A DNA stretch of 64,000 nucleotides from DASPSR01 sp035498715 (GCA_035498715.1 DATJZV010000090.1:1-64000), one strand, 5' to 3'; positions 51,659-62,008 are shown, counted from the stretch's first letter. Notes: generated by a model from the sequence alone, not told the origin. Translations and numbers: made by a program.

Positions 51659-54340
51659 TTACTTAGATACCGAGCCGCCAAAGCCCCTTTCCTTGAGCTT
51701 GGCCTGCGCTGCCGCAAGCCGCGCAATCGGCACACGGAAAGGAGAGCAGCTCACGTAGTTGAGTCCGGTCCTATAACAGAACTCAACGCTTGCCGGGTCG
51801 CCACCGTGCTCGCCACAAATGCCGACCTTAAGGTCCGGCCGAGTGCTACGTCCCTTGGCCACACCCATCTTCACGAGCTGGCCCACTCCCTCCTGATCCA
51901 TCGTCTGGAAGGGGTCCTTTTCGAGGATATTGTTTTCGGTGTAGTAACCGATGAACTTGCCCGCATCGTCACGGCTGAAGCCGAAGGTGGTCTGCGTGAG
52001 GTCGTTCGTGCCGAAAGAGAAAAACTCCGCCTCTTTGGCGATCTCATCAGCAATGAGCGCAGCGCGCGGCAACTCGATCATGGTGCCAATCATGTAATCG
52101 ACCTTCACGCCCTTTTTCTTCATGACCTCTTCGGCTGTTTTCTTGATGAGGTCTTTCTGGTTCTGCAACTCTTTTTTCAGGCCCACGAGCGGCACCATGA
52201 TCTCAGGCACGATCTTCTTGCCCTTTTTCGCAAGGTCGCAGGCGGCTTCAATGATGGCCTTGGTCTGCATGCGCGTGATCTCGGGGTAGACGATGCCAAG
52301 ACGGCAACCACGGTGGCCAAGCATGGGGTTCAGCTCATGAAGATCTTCCACGCGGTTGAGAAGTTTTAGCTTCTTCGTGATTGACGCCTTGGGTGCCTTC
52401 TTCGCTTGCATCACCGCGACTTCACACATGAGCTCCTCACGTTTGGGCAGGAACTCATGGAGCGGGGGGTCCAAAAGACGAACAGTGACGGGGTAGCCTT
52501 CCATGGTTTCGAAGAGGCCTTTGAAGTCCGAGCGCTGCATCGGAAGAAGCTTGGAGAGCGCCTTCTCGCGCGCTTCGGTATTGTCGGCGAGAATCATCTG
52601 CTGCACGATCGGCAGCCGGTCTTCGGCGAAAAACATATGCTCGGTGCGGCAGAGACCGATGCCCTCGGCGCCAAACTTGCGAGCCATTTTTGCATCGCGC
52701 GGGATGTCGGCATTGGCGCGCACGCCCATGGTGCGCACCTCATCGACCCAATTCATGAGCGTGCCGAAATCACCGCTCACTTCCGGGTCCTTTGTTGGAA
52801 CTTTGCCGAGGATGACGCGGCCTGTACCGCCGTCGATCGTGATGTAATCACCCATTTTTACGGTATATTTCCCAACCGTGAACTTCTCTGCCTTGAGGTC
52901 AACTTTGATGGATTCGCAGCCAGCCACGCAGGGTTTGCCCATACCACGCGCCACAACAGCCGCGTGGGACGTCATGCCACCGCGCGCCGTGAGAATTCCT
53001 TTTGCAGCATCCATGCCGTGAATATCGTCTGGTGTGGTCTCCGGTCTGACGAGGATGACCTTTTCTTTCTTCGCGTGCTTCACAGCTTCGTCGGCGGTAA
53101 AGACCACTTTCCCCGAGGCCGCGCCCGGCGATGCCGGAAGGCCCTTAGCGATCACCTCGATCTTCGCCTTGGGATCGATGATGGGATGGAGAAACTGGTC
53201 AAGAGAAGCAGGCTCAACGCGAAGGATGGCCTCTTCCTTGGAGATCAGCCCTTCAGCGACCATATCAACGGCGATCTTGACCGCGGCATGGGCCGTGCGC
53301 TTACCCGTACGGGTCTGAAGCATAAAGAGCGTGCCTTCCTGCACGGTGAACTCGAAATCCTGGACGTCACGATAATGCTTCTCAAGCCTGTTCGTGATGT
53401 CGCGAAGCTGGCGGTACACCGGCGGCATCTCTTTCGCAAGATCGACGATCGGATGAGGTGTCCGAATACCAGCCACTACGTCCTCGCCCTGTGCATTTGT
53501 CAGGTACTCGCCGTAAAACTCGTTGGCGCCCGTGGAAGGGTTCCTCGTAAAACCTACGCCAGTGGCAGAGGTATCGCCCATATTGCCGAACACCATTGCT
53601 TGGACGTTCACAGCCGTGCCGAGGTTGCCCGGAATATCGTTCAATCTACGGTAGGTAATGGCGCGCGGATTGTTCCAGGAGTTAAAGACCGCATCCCGTG
53701 CCATCATGACCTGTTCCCAAGGGTCCTGGGGAAACTCGCGTTTCTTGATCTGCTTAACCTTGGCCTTGAAGCTGTCAACGAGCCCCTTCAGGTCCGCTGC
53801 CGATAGATCGATGTCGAGGTGAACTTTTTTCTTCTTTTTCGCCTCATGGATGATGTTCTCGAACACTTCCTTCTCGATGCCCATCACAACATTGCCGAAC
53901 ATTTGGATGAACCGGCGGTAAGCGTCCCAGGCAAAGCGCTCATTGCCGGACAGGCGGATGAGGCCCTGGATCGTCTGGTCGTTCAGACCAAGGTTCAGAA
54001 CCGTGTCCATCATGCCGGGCATCGAGAACTTCGATCCTGATCGAACAGACACGAGGAGAGGCTTGTTCACATCGCCGAAATGGTAGCTGCCGACCGCAGC
54101 CTCGACCCTTTTCATGTAATCACGCATTTCGTCGTCGAGACCGTCAGGGACACGCTTGCCGAGTTCATAGAACAGATTGCAGACCTCGGTTGTGATGGTG
54201 AACCCCGGCGGGACCGGTACGCCGGCGTTCGTCATCTCGGCAAGGCCAGCGCCCTTGCCGCCGAGCAGGTCTTTCATCGTTCCTGTCCCGTCGGCCTTTC
54301 CGCTGCCAAAAAAGTAAATATATTTTTTCCCCGTCGCCAT
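51659..54340 (-). CDS. ppdK: pyruvate, phosphate dikinase
   Basis: PPDK interconverts pyruvate, ATP and Pi with PEP, AMP and PPi. Blocks in order: the ATP-grasp N-terminus (FFGSGKADGTGTMKDLLGGKGAGLAEM), the swivelling phospho-His domain GGMTSHAAVVARGMGKPCV, and the PEP/pyruvate TIM barrel with GLCRTEHMFF, HRGCRLGI and ICGEHGGDP (catalytic Cys). Length 893 is standard. GGGAGG precedes the ATG. In an anaerobe it commonly serves gluconeogenesis from acetate-derived pyruvate, linking with acs/actP elsewhere in the window. Confidence 0.97.
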   Translation of the reverse strand: MATGKKYIYFFGSGKADGTGTMKDLLGGKGAGLAEMTNAGVPVPPGFTITTEVCNLFYELGKRVPDGLDDEMRDYMKRVEAAVGSYHFGDVNKPLLVSVRSGSKFSMPGMMDTVLNLGLNDQTIQGLIRLSGNERFAWDAYRRFIQMFGNVVMGIEKEVFENIIHEAKKKKKVHLDIDLSAADLKGLVDSFKAKVKQIKKREFPQDPWEQVMMARDAVFNSWNNPRAITYRRLNDIPGNLGTAVNVQAMVFGNMGDTSATGVGFTRNPSTGANEFYGEYLTNAQGEDVVAGIRTPHPIVDLAKEMPPVYRQLRDITNRLEKHYRDVQDFEFTVQEGTLFMLQTRTGKRTAHAAVKIAVDMVAEGLISKEEAILRVEPASLDQFLHPIIDPKAKIEVIAKGLPASPGAASGKVVFTADEAVKHAKKEKVILVRPETTPDDIHGMDAAKGILTARGGMTSHAAVVARGMGKPCVAGCESIKVDLKAEKFTVGKYTVKMGDYITIDGGTGRVILGKVPTKDPEVSGDFGTLMNWVDEVRTMGVRANADIPRDAKMARKFGAEGIGLCRTEHMFFAEDRLPIVQQMILADNTEAREKALSKLLPMQRSDFKGLFETMEGYPVTVRLLDPPLHEFLPKREELMCEVAVMQAKKAPKASITKKLKLLNRVEDLHELNPMLGHRGCRLGIVYPEITRMQTKAIIEAACDLAKKGKKIVPEIMVPLVGLKKELQNQKDLIKKTAEEVMKKKGVKVDYMIGTMIELPRAALIADEIAKEAEFFSFGTNDLTQTTFGFSRDDAGKFIGYYTENNILEKDPFQTMDQEGVGQLVKMGVAKGRSTRPDLKVGICGEHGGDPASVEFCYRTGLNYVSCSPFRVPIARLAAAQAKLKERGFGGSVSK

Positions 54341-54468
54341 GTGACTATCCTCCCTGGAAAAGTTTTAGGACTTAATTTTAGCTTATATATGTGCAGGCAT
54401 CAGATTTGAGGCGAGCTATATTGATCCTTCTCCTTCGATACATCTGATCTCTGTCTTCTAAACTTTTA

Positions 54469-56553
54469 TTACTTTGCCTCTTCTGTGCTCAACACCAGTC
54501 GCGAGAAATCCGCGATTCCGGAAAAGAGCCCGGTGATGCCCGCGAGAAGCGCCAAACGGTTATTTTTCACTTCGGTGTCCTTGTCCATGACCATGACCGT
54601 ATCGAAAAAAGCGTCAACGTTCTTCCTGAGAGAAGCGATGTCTGTAAGTGCGCCCCGGAAATCGAGCTTTGCAACCTTTTCCATCACCCGGTCCTTGATC
54701 TCCATATACGCGGTACAGAGATTCTGCTCAGCATCCTGTTTCAGGAGGCTCATGTTCACTGTGCCCGCGAAATCTTTCGGAAGTATATTGCCTGCCCGCT
54801 TGAGGGCTGTTACCAACGGCTGATAATCTTCCGATGTCCGCAAGGCATCGAGCGCCCGCACCTTTTCCCTTCCAATGAGCGGATCGTCGAACCCGACGGA
54901 CAGGGCGGCATCCACGACATCGGAGCGGAACCCATCGGACGCAAGCATGCCAGCCAATCGCTGGCGGAAAAAGTCGAGCGTTTCGGATCCGACCTTCATC
55001 GTGTCCTTGTCTTTGAGCCTGTACTGCCTACATGCCTCGGAAATCAAGTCCACGAGCGATAACCGAAGACCCCGTTCGATCAGCATGTTCAGGATGGCCA
55101 CGGACTGCCGACGCAGACCATAGGGGTCCTCGGAACCGCTCGGAATGAGCCCCACAGAGAAACAACCCGTGATGCTGTCGATCCTGTCCGCGATCCCGAC
55201 GCAAACGCCTTCGGCTGATGCGGGAAGCTTGTCTCCGGCAAAGCGCGGCAGGTAGTGCTCAAGAATGGCGTCCGCGACACGTTGGTCCTCGCCCGAGATA
55301 AGCGCGTACTGCCTGCCCATCACGCCCTGGAGCTTGGGAAACTCGCCTACCACGCCGGTAAGCAGGTCTGCCTTGCACAGATAGGCTGCCCTCGCGGACG
55401 CGTTTTTGTCCGCCTTTATGATCCCGGCAAGGTAGATCGCCAGCGCCTTCACCCGCTCGGTCTTATCGTAAATCGTGCCGAGCTTTTCCTGGTAGGTGAC
55501 CTTCTTGAGCCCCTCGACCCGGTCGGCAAGCGGCTGTTTTACGTCGTGATCGAAAAAATAGGCAGCATCCGAGAGCCTCGCCGAAAGGACCCTTTCGTTG
55601 CCAGCACGCACCACTTCCATATCCTCGGCGCGTGTGTTGCTGATCGTGATGAAACAGGGAAGGAGATTCCCGTCGGAAGCCACCACACTGAAATAGCGCT
55701 GGTGTTCGCGCATTGCCGTGATCAGGATCTCTTTCGGCACTCTGAGGTAATCCTTGCTGAACGAGCCCATGACAGCCACGGGGTATTCCACGAGGTTCGC
55801 AACCTCTTCCACGAGCCCGGGGTCATCGAGCACTGTACCGCCCTTCGCCTGCGCCAGTTCCCGAGTCTGCTGGACGATCCGCTGCTTCCGGACCTCGGGA
55901 TCGATCACGACAGCGTTCGGTTCCGTCTGCAGGCTATAGGACTTGAAGTCCTTAACCATGAATGCCCCAGGGCTCATGAACCTGTGGCCGCGCGAAAGGT
56001 TGCCGCTCTTGATGCCGTTCAATTCAAAATTTACCACAGAACCACCCCAGAGGGCAAGTATCCAGTGAATTGGCCGGGCAAAGCGGATGTCCTTGTCCAT
56101 CCAACGCATGGTCTTCTGGAACGGGATGGAAAGGATGAACTCCGGCAGTACCTGCTCGAGCCAGACTGCGGTATCGCCGCCTTTTTCATCAATACGGGCG
56201 ACAACATACTCGCCCTTGTCTGTTGTCTTGAACGCAAGCGCATTTACGGGAATACCGTTCTTCTCGGCAAAGACCATCGCTGCCTTCGTGGGCTTGCCGT
56301 CAGCGTCGAAGGCAACCTTCTTCGGCGGGCCGACGACCTCTTTTGAAATGTCTTGCTGCCGCTCGGCGAGCCGCGGCGCTAAGAGCACGAGCCGTCGAGG
56401 CGTACCATAAGTCTGGATCGTGCCGTTCTCGAGCGCAACGCGGCCCGAGGCCAGGAGCTCGGTGAAAAGGTCCTTCATCTTTCCCAGTGCCGGATTAATG
56501 AACCGGGACGGGATTTCTTCGGTCCCAATCTCTAATAAGAATTCTTTGGACAA
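54469..56553 (-). CDS. glyS: glycine--tRNA ligase beta subunit, TTG start
   Basis: The 694-residue beta subunit of the alpha2beta2 glycyl-tRNA synthetase. The N-terminus (EFLLEIGTEEIPSRFINPAL) and the block LVLLAPRLAERQQDISKEVVGPPKKVAFD are typical; the C-terminal part carries the HD and anticodon-binding regions (GEDQRVADAILEHYLPRFAGD). The start is a TTG preceded by AGGAGAG. The glyQ stop lies 133 bases upstream, with an inverted repeat in the gap; the two genes should be one unit. TTG starts on both subunits may limit expression. Confidence 0.95.
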   Translation of the reverse strand: MSKEFLLEIGTEEIPSRFINPALGKMKDLFTELLASGRVALENGTIQTYGTPRRLVLLAPRLAERQQDISKEVVGPPKKVAFDADGKPTKAAMVFAEKNGIPVNALAFKTTDKGEYVVARIDEKGGDTAVWLEQVLPEFILSIPFQKTMRWMDKDIRFARPIHWILALWGGSVVNFELNGIKSGNLSRGHRFMSPGAFMVKDFKSYSLQTEPNAVVIDPEVRKQRIVQQTRELAQAKGGTVLDDPGLVEEVANLVEYPVAVMGSFSKDYLRVPKEILITAMREHQRYFSVVASDGNLLPCFITISNTRAEDMEVVRAGNERVLSARLSDAAYFFDHDVKQPLADRVEGLKKVTYQEKLGTIYDKTERVKALAIYLAGIIKADKNASARAAYLCKADLLTGVVGEFPKLQGVMGRQYALISGEDQRVADAILEHYLPRFAGDKLPASAEGVCVGIADRIDSITGCFSVGLIPSGSEDPYGLRRQSVAILNMLIERGLRLSLVDLISEACRQYRLKDKDTMKVGSETLDFFRQRLAGMLASDGFRSDVVDAALSVGFDDPLIGREKVRALDALRTSEDYQPLVTALKRAGNILPKDFAGTVNMSLLKQDAEQNLCTAYMEIKDRVMEKVAKLDFRGALTDIASLRKNVDAFFDTVMVMDKDTEVKNNRLALLAGITGLFSGIADFSRLVLSTEEAK

Positions 56554-56577
56554 TCAATCTCTCCTGACATCAAATGT

Positions 56578-56654
56578 AATTGAAAAATGAAAATTGGGAA
56601 TTTTATCATGAGATTCCATTTCCCCACACCCATTTCCATTTCCATTTTTCAATT
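56578..56654. repeat. inverted-repeat element between glyQ and glyS
   Basis: AATTGAAAAATG (56578-56589) is exactly matched by CATTTTTCAATT (56643-56654), with a low-complexity CCATTT-rich core. The two 12-base arms enclose 53 bases. It resembles a small palindromic interspersed element inserted within an operon. Confidence 0.5.
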
Positions 56655-56686
56655 TACAGCTTCCACTTCGGGGCCAAGCTGCGCCA

Positions 56687-57556
56687 TCACTTTTTCAGCA
56701 TCGGAAACCCCTTCGCTTCCCGCTCGGCCAGGTATGCGTGGGCGCAGGCGCGGGCAAGTTTCCTTACTCGGGCGATATAGCCCGTGCGCTCGGTCACGCT
56801 GATCGCACCAGCCGCATCGAGCAGGTTGAACGAGTGGGAACACTTGAGGCAGTAGTCATAGGCGGGTAGTACGACACCAGCCTTAATGAGCTTTTCGCAC
56901 TCCCGTTCGTAGGACTCGAAATGTCGGAAGAGCATCTCCCGGTCCGAAAGTTCAAAATTATATTTCGAGAATTGAATTTCAGTGTCGTGGTGGATATCGC
57001 CGTACTTCACGCCTTTGGTCCACTCAAGATCAAAGACATTGTTCACGCCCTGAAGGTACATGGCGAGCCGCTCAATGCCGTAAGTGAGTTCGGCAGAAAT
57101 TGGTTTGAGGTCGATGCCACCCACCTGCTGAAAGTAGGTGAATTGGGTGACCTCCATGCCGTTGAGCCAGACCTCCCATCCGAGCCCCCATGCGCCAAGC
57201 GTCGGTGACTCCCAGTCATCCTCGACAAAACGGATATCGTGCTTCAGGGGATTGATTCCCAGCTTAACAAGACTTTCAAGATATACGTCCTGGACATTTT
57301 CCGGATGAGGTTTCAGGACCACCTGGAATTGATAGTAGTGCTGCATGCGGTTGGGGTTCTCTCCGTAGCGGCCGTCCGTTGGCCTGCGTGAAGGCTGAAC
57401 ATAGGCTGTCTTCCACGGTTCAGGGCCGAGGACGCGGAGGAACGTAGCCGGATGAAAAGTCCCCGCCCCTACCTCAGTGTCATAGGGCTGGTGAATGACG
57501 CAGCCCTTCGAGGCCCAGAACTGTTGTAAGGTAAGTATAAGTTCCTGAAATGTCAA
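56687..57556 (-). CDS. glyQ: glycine--tRNA ligase alpha subunit, TTG start
   Basis: The 289-residue catalytic subunit: TFQELILTLQQFWASKGCVI opening, class II motif 2 region (LRVLGPEPWKTAYVQPSRRPTDGRYGENPNRMQ), GVDWESPTLGAWGLGWEVWL-like SPTLGAWGLGWEVWLNGMEV, and the glycine-pocket segment LTYGIERLAMYLQGV. The start is a TTG with AGGGG 6 bases ahead; a TAA two codons upstream rules out a longer frame. With glyS it makes the enzyme that charges tRNA-Gly. No T-box leader is evident in the 200 bases upstream. Confidence 0.96.
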   Translation of the reverse strand: MTFQELILTLQQFWASKGCVIHQPYDTEVGAGTFHPATFLRVLGPEPWKTAYVQPSRRPTDGRYGENPNRMQHYYQFQVVLKPHPENVQDVYLESLVKLGINPLKHDIRFVEDDWESPTLGAWGLGWEVWLNGMEVTQFTYFQQVGGIDLKPISAELTYGIERLAMYLQGVNNVFDLEWTKGVKYGDIHHDTEIQFSKYNFELSDREMLFRHFESYERECEKLIKAGVVLPAYDYCLKCSHSFNLLDAAGAISVTERTGYIARVRKLARACAHAYLAEREAKGFPMLKK

Positions 57557-57763
57557 TGATTACCCCTGCCCGGAAAAATCGAAAAGAAGGATGGAAAAAC
57601 AGACTGTTATTATACAAAAAACCCTTATCTTGTCAAGAAAATATCCGGCAGATTTTAACCCAAAAAAGAAAAATTCTCCCTGTATTTGTATGCATATGAT
57701 TGGAAATGTACAACCGGGAGGTGCCGTCGAAAGAGCGGTTAATCGTTCCGGATGGTTTGTCGA

Positions 57764-59218
57764 CTAAAAAGTTACTGTCAGTATAGCGGTATTAGAGGTT
57801 ATGCCTGAGAGGGCCGCCGTAATAATGGTCGAAGCAGGAAGCGGAGCAATAAGAGAAACCGTAGCCAGCCCCTGAAAACCCAATGCGTTGCTGATGGTTG
57901 CAACATTGGCATCCGAAGAATTCCAGGCTACTGATGTTGTCACGTCTTGCTTGCTCCCGTCTGTAAACGTTCCAGTGGCCGTAAACTGTTTAGTTGTCGT
58001 GGAAGCGATGCTAATATCGGCTGAAGCCGGTGACACCGTGATTAATACCAACTTAGCCGGCGTTACCGTCAGCGTGGCTGCGTTAGAGGCAATGCCGGAA
58101 AAGCTTGCTGTGATTGTGGTTGTACCTTCGGAAAAGGACGTAGCAAGCCCCTTCGTCCCTGATGTATTGCTGATCGTGGCAATTCCGGTAACCGAAGAGT
58201 TCCATATTACTGATGTAGTGATATCCAGAGTCGTGTTGTCCGAAAAAGTCCCTATGGCAGTGAACAGCTGGGTCTGCCCGAGGGCAATGCTCTGGTTCGC
58301 CGGCGTCACGGTAATCGATTGTAAAACAGGCTGAGTTACCGTGATCGTGGCTGTCGATGAGGTGACCAAGTCAAACGTCGCTGAAATGTCCGTGGAGCCG
58401 ACGTTGACAGCAGTGGCGAGCCCTTTATTGCTGATGGCAGCAACGGTTGTACTCGATGAACTCCATAATGCCGTTGTCGTCAAGTCCTGCGTGTTGGCGC
58501 AGCCACCTGACAACGTTCCGGTGGCCGTGAACTGTTGTGTTATCCCCTTGGGGATACTAGTGCTCGCTGGCGCTACCGCAATAGACGACACGTGGGACGA
58601 GGTGAGCGTGGCGGTACCGGTGACGCCGTCATAGATCGCTTCAATAGTGGCTGTTCCGATGGTCGCACCGGCAGTAGCTAGGCCTTTTGAACCCAATGCA
58701 TCATTGACGTCGGCTATCCCCATATCCGATGAAGTCCATGTCGCGAATGACGTCAAGTTCTGTACCGTGCTGTCCACAAGAGTCCCCGTTGCTGCAAACT
58801 GCTGAGTCGTCCCCGGAGCGATGCATGGCGGGCTTGTTGGTGTAACCATGATCAAATTAACATGAGATGTGGAAAGTGTTGTCGTTCCCGTTATACCATC
58901 GGAAATAGCACTAATAACGGTGGAACCGGTGGTCGTGGCCGCCGTAGCCAGCCCCGTATTACTGATGGTGGCAATTCCCGAATCCGATGAATCCCAGGTT
59001 ACCGATGCTGTCACGTTTCGCTTGCTGTTATCCGAGAACGTTCCCGTGGCTGTGAACTGCACAGTTGTCCCGGGGGCAATGCTCGAGTTGACCGGCGCTA
59101 CCGAGAGAGATACCAGCGCAGCCGGGGTGGGAGGCTCCACGGTTTTTGTGCTGCAACTTGCGATCAGGAGCAGTGCAACACATACTACAACGATCCATGG
59201 CCGAGGTCCGTTTTGCAT
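57764..59218 (-). CDS. lipoprotein with five BIG2-type Ig-like repeats
   Basis: A lipoprotein signal (VVVCVALLLIASC) is followed by five repeats of about 85-90 residues, each with the pattern V-P-x-x-x-S-I-x-x-G-x-x-Q-F-x-A-x-G-T-x-x-D and T-W-x-S-S-D-x-x-I-A-x-I, ending G-L-A-T-A. This is the bacterial Ig-like group 2 (BIG2) fold of surface and adhesion proteins. AAGGACTG precedes the ATG. It is Thr/Ser-rich and likely exposed. No catalytic domain follows, so the role is probably adhesion or structural. Confidence 0.9.
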   Translation of the reverse strand: MQNGPRPWIVVVCVALLLIASCSTKTVEPPTPAALVSLSVAPVNSSIAPGTTVQFTATGTFSDNSKRNVTASVTWDSSDSGIATISNTGLATAATTTGSTVISAISDGITGTTTLSTSHVNLIMVTPTSPPCIAPGTTQQFAATGTLVDSTVQNLTSFATWTSSDMGIADVNDALGSKGLATAGATIGTATIEAIYDGVTGTATLTSSHVSSIAVAPASTSIPKGITQQFTATGTLSGGCANTQDLTTTALWSSSSTTVAAISNKGLATAVNVGSTDISATFDLVTSSTATITVTQPVLQSITVTPANQSIALGQTQLFTAIGTFSDNTTLDITTSVIWNSSVTGIATISNTSGTKGLATSFSEGTTTITASFSGIASNAATLTVTPAKLVLITVSPASADISIASTTTKQFTATGTFTDGSKQDVTTSVAWNSSDANVATISNALGFQGLATVSLIAPLPASTIITAALSGITSNTAILTVTF

Positions 59219-59316
59219 GTCATCAGTCCTTTAATAATAAATAAATCATAAAACGAACTGCATTCCCCTGGCGAATTCTATTGTAGCACGATTTTATGCA
59301 AAGGAAGAGGACAAAG

Positions 59317-61521
59317 TCACACCTGCCACATCATCGCCTCAAAATCGTCTGTCGGGACCTTGAACTGAATATACCCGCGGAACGGCCATTTCTCGATCTC
59401 GGAACCTGACCGCTCCACGGTCACAAATACCTGTATATCGTCGTTCGGCTTTACGCCGAGCAGGTCAAAGGGCATTGCAAGCTCAATGATATCGTTCACG
59501 GCCACGGTATGAATCACGGCGGCCTGCGTTCTTGAACTGCGTTCCCCGCGGAAAAGCACCGCGCTCACGCGCCGTTCCTGCGGCACGACCCGTATTTCTA
59601 CGTCCATTCCTCTGGGGCTCAAAAAATTGATGAAGAAGGCGAGGTCTGACACTTTTTCGTCCTTGAGGCTTTGGCTCGGATCGAGCCTGATGAACATATT
59701 CTTGAGGTCGAAGCCGTAATAGATGTGTGCGATGATCGATGCGCCCCGGTGCATGGCCCCGCCGCCCTGGCTCACATCATAGAACCCTGCGGGCAACCAT
59801 TCGAAATAATTCGTCACCTGCCCGTCGATCGTAGGGGTGATGAACGCGGTTAACTCCACCGTCGGCAGCGCCTGACGGTCCTCGCGCAGGATGGGGATCT
59901 GGAGTTCGTCCGGCACGTCCTGGCCGATGATGCGGTAGACGTTCATCAGGTGCGTCCTGAACAGCAGGTCGAACTCCTCGTCGTTCTCCGAAAAATGGTC
60001 GTCCCCATACCACCAGCACCAGTCACTTCCCTCAGCGATATAGATCTCATTCCACGCCTTAGTGACCTTTTCCTGATCGCCGTCCCGCGATGCGTAGTCC
60101 ATAAGCGCGTCGCGCGTCTGCGAGAGCAGGTCCCATGCCCGATTGTCCTCTTCGTGGCCGATCCAGATCCGAAAATTCGAGTTTATCCATGAGCCCGCAT
60201 GGAGACGTTCGATCCTTGCCCGCGCCGGATGCTCCTTGAGATACTCTCCGACGGTAACACATCGGAGTCCTGGCTCCCCGCTGAGTCTTTCGTAGAGATA
60301 CAGGAAAAAATCCCTGCCGTCATTCTGGTAGTACTCCCAAGCGTTCTCTCCGTCGAGAATGATCGAGACCAGGTTGGGCCCGTCGTTAAGGCTCTTCCGC
60401 ACGCGGTGGAACCGGTCAATGAGGTCGTGAACTGCGTTTTTGTAATCCCATTTGGAGTAGACGAACCCAATGAGGTCCGATAGTGTGTGGTCGCGGAACA
60501 CGACAGACACACGATTGTCTCCCCGGCCCGCCAAGTACGGCTTATAAAGGACCTCGGGGTTTTTCATCACCCCGGCGAAGTCCCGTTCGATGTGAATGCC
60601 GAGTGAGCGGGCGAGGACTCCCTCGTCCGTACCGATCCATTTAATGCCCGCATCGGTAAGAAGCGGAAGGATATCTTCGGCCACCGACCCTTCCGCGGGC
60701 CACATACCTGCGGGACGGGAACCGAAAAGCTTCTCATGGTACTGAAGCGCCCGATCGATCTGGGCCCTCGCGTCCTCGGGATGAGCGAAGCGGCTGCCGG
60801 GGAGGTGGATGTCCGGCGAGGCCTCCTTTGCGAGGTCTGTATCGTACAGAAGCGGGAGGATGGGATGATAGAACGGCGTAGTAGTGAGTTCTATCCTTCC
60901 CGTCTCCGATAACTGCCGGTACTCCGGTATGATGAGGGCCATGACATCGCGCTGCTTCTGGACCAGAATCAACTTCTCGTTTTCGGTGAATCCCGAGCCC
61001 TTCTGGATGAGCCCCTTGAGGAATGGGTCGGTCTGCTTGAAGATAGGGTCAAACCAGGTGAGGTTGAACCAGACTTGAAGATCGAGATAGTCCTGAGACG
61101 AGAAATACCGCGTAGCGTTCTGAAGATCGCTGGGTGACACGCTGGTGCCCCGCCGATCAAGCAGCCTCCAGTATCCAGGGTAAGGCTTAATCATGGTGTC
61201 CCAGTTGGCCAAGAAGGAATTTCGCAGCAAGAATATCTTATCGTCGTAGGTGAGGTCAGCTGCACGTTTGAGCGTGAGATCGAGAAACTTGTCCGTCGCG
61301 TTGTTCTCTACATAATCCTGTATTTGCTTTAATAGGGACGGAACAAGATTGAAGGTCTGGTGGATATCGGGGAAATCGGTCAGGAGCGCGGGCATGTCGT
61401 AGTAGTCCTTGATCCCGTGCATGCGCACCCAGGGGAGGATATAAGAGCCGGTGATATCATCCTTATAGTACGGCTGATGCATGTGCCAGACAAAAGCTAT
61501 GAAGAGGGGATGGTCCGACAT
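59317..61521 (-). CDS. glycoside hydrolase family 57 protein
   Basis: The 734-residue protein begins with the GH57 motif FIAFVWHMHQPYYKD, has the AEGSVAEDIL-type block GMWPAEGSVAEDILPLLTD, the catalytic Glu region GIKWIGTDEGVLARS, and the Asp region IILDGENAWEYYQNDGRDFF. GH57 enzymes are alpha-amylases, glucanotransferases or branching enzymes acting on glycogen-like glucans in the cytoplasm. The C-terminal 200 residues are beta-rich and may bind substrate. The ribosome site is weak. No other glycogen genes are in the window. Confidence 0.93.
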   Translation of the reverse strand: MSDHPLFIAFVWHMHQPYYKDDITGSYILPWVRMHGIKDYYDMPALLTDFPDIHQTFNLVPSLLKQIQDYVENNATDKFLDLTLKRAADLTYDDKIFLLRNSFLANWDTMIKPYPGYWRLLDRRGTSVSPSDLQNATRYFSSQDYLDLQVWFNLTWFDPIFKQTDPFLKGLIQKGSGFTENEKLILVQKQRDVMALIIPEYRQLSETGRIELTTTPFYHPILPLLYDTDLAKEASPDIHLPGSRFAHPEDARAQIDRALQYHEKLFGSRPAGMWPAEGSVAEDILPLLTDAGIKWIGTDEGVLARSLGIHIERDFAGVMKNPEVLYKPYLAGRGDNRVSVVFRDHTLSDLIGFVYSKWDYKNAVHDLIDRFHRVRKSLNDGPNLVSIILDGENAWEYYQNDGRDFFLYLYERLSGEPGLRCVTVGEYLKEHPARARIERLHAGSWINSNFRIWIGHEEDNRAWDLLSQTRDALMDYASRDGDQEKVTKAWNEIYIAEGSDWCWWYGDDHFSENDEEFDLLFRTHLMNVYRIIGQDVPDELQIPILREDRQALPTVELTAFITPTIDGQVTNYFEWLPAGFYDVSQGGGAMHRGASIIAHIYYGFDLKNMFIRLDPSQSLKDEKVSDLAFFINFLSPRGMDVEIRVVPQERRVSAVLFRGERSSRTQAAVIHTVAVNDIIELAMPFDLLGVKPNDDIQVFVTVERSGSEIEKWPFRGYIQFKVPTDDFEAMMWQV

Positions 61522-61681
61522 GGGATTTAGGACAATCGTGAAATCCGAAGTACTGCCATCGAATTACACAAGAACCGTCAAGACACAAAGAAAGCCTCGC
61601 GTATGCTCTCTATTCGATGTTTTGCTTAGATTCCCTTGACATTGTCTCGTATCGAGGATTTCGAAATAGGATCCGCTTCTC

Positions 61682-62008
61682 TCAGGGCTCACTATAATAG
61701 TACACTATCTCCCCCTGCCGTGCAAGCCCCAGTTTATCCCGTGCGATCCTCTCTATGCAGGCAGGGTCGGTCCTCAGTGCGCGGACATCCCGCACAAGTC
61801 TGGCGTTATCCTGCTTGAGCGTTGATATCTCTTCGGTAAGGGTGTTATACTGAGCCTTCATCCGGTAATACTTCACCAGCCCCATCTCACCCAGGATGGA
61901 TGATGCAAGAAGATAGAGGGCCAAAAGGACGCTCGCGGCGATAAGCATCCTTTTCTTGCGCACCGTCCAAACACTGCGGTCAGCCTTCATATAGTTTCTT
62001 TTACGCAT
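61682..62008 (-). CDS. FtsB/DivIC-like septum protein
   Basis: The 108-residue bitopic protein has a short basic cytoplasmic end, one membrane helix (MLIAASVLLALYLLASSIL) and a periplasmic coiled coil (YNTLTEEISTLKQDNARLVRDVRAL), ending with the FtsB/DivIC closing block DPACIERIARDKLGLARQGEIVYYY. It should join the FtsL/FtsQ divisome complex. It is the only division gene here. A start at residue 7 is possible. Confidence 0.88.
   Translation of the reverse strand: MRKRNYMKADRSVWTVRKKRMLIAASVLLALYLLASSILGEMGLVKYYRMKAQYNTLTEEISTLKQDNARLVRDVRALRTDPACIERIARDKLGLARQGEIVYYYSEP

Noticed and set aside
52406..53806. 466-codon plus-strand frame inside ppdK
   Set aside because: Shadow of the ppdK coding strand; no ribosome site, composition typical of antisense frames.
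55255..56346. 363-codon plus-strand frame inside glyS
   Set aside because: Antisense shadow of glyS with no domain character.
57557..57763. T-box leader before glyQ
   Set aside because: No T-box consensus or matching specifier stem could be found in the 200 bases.
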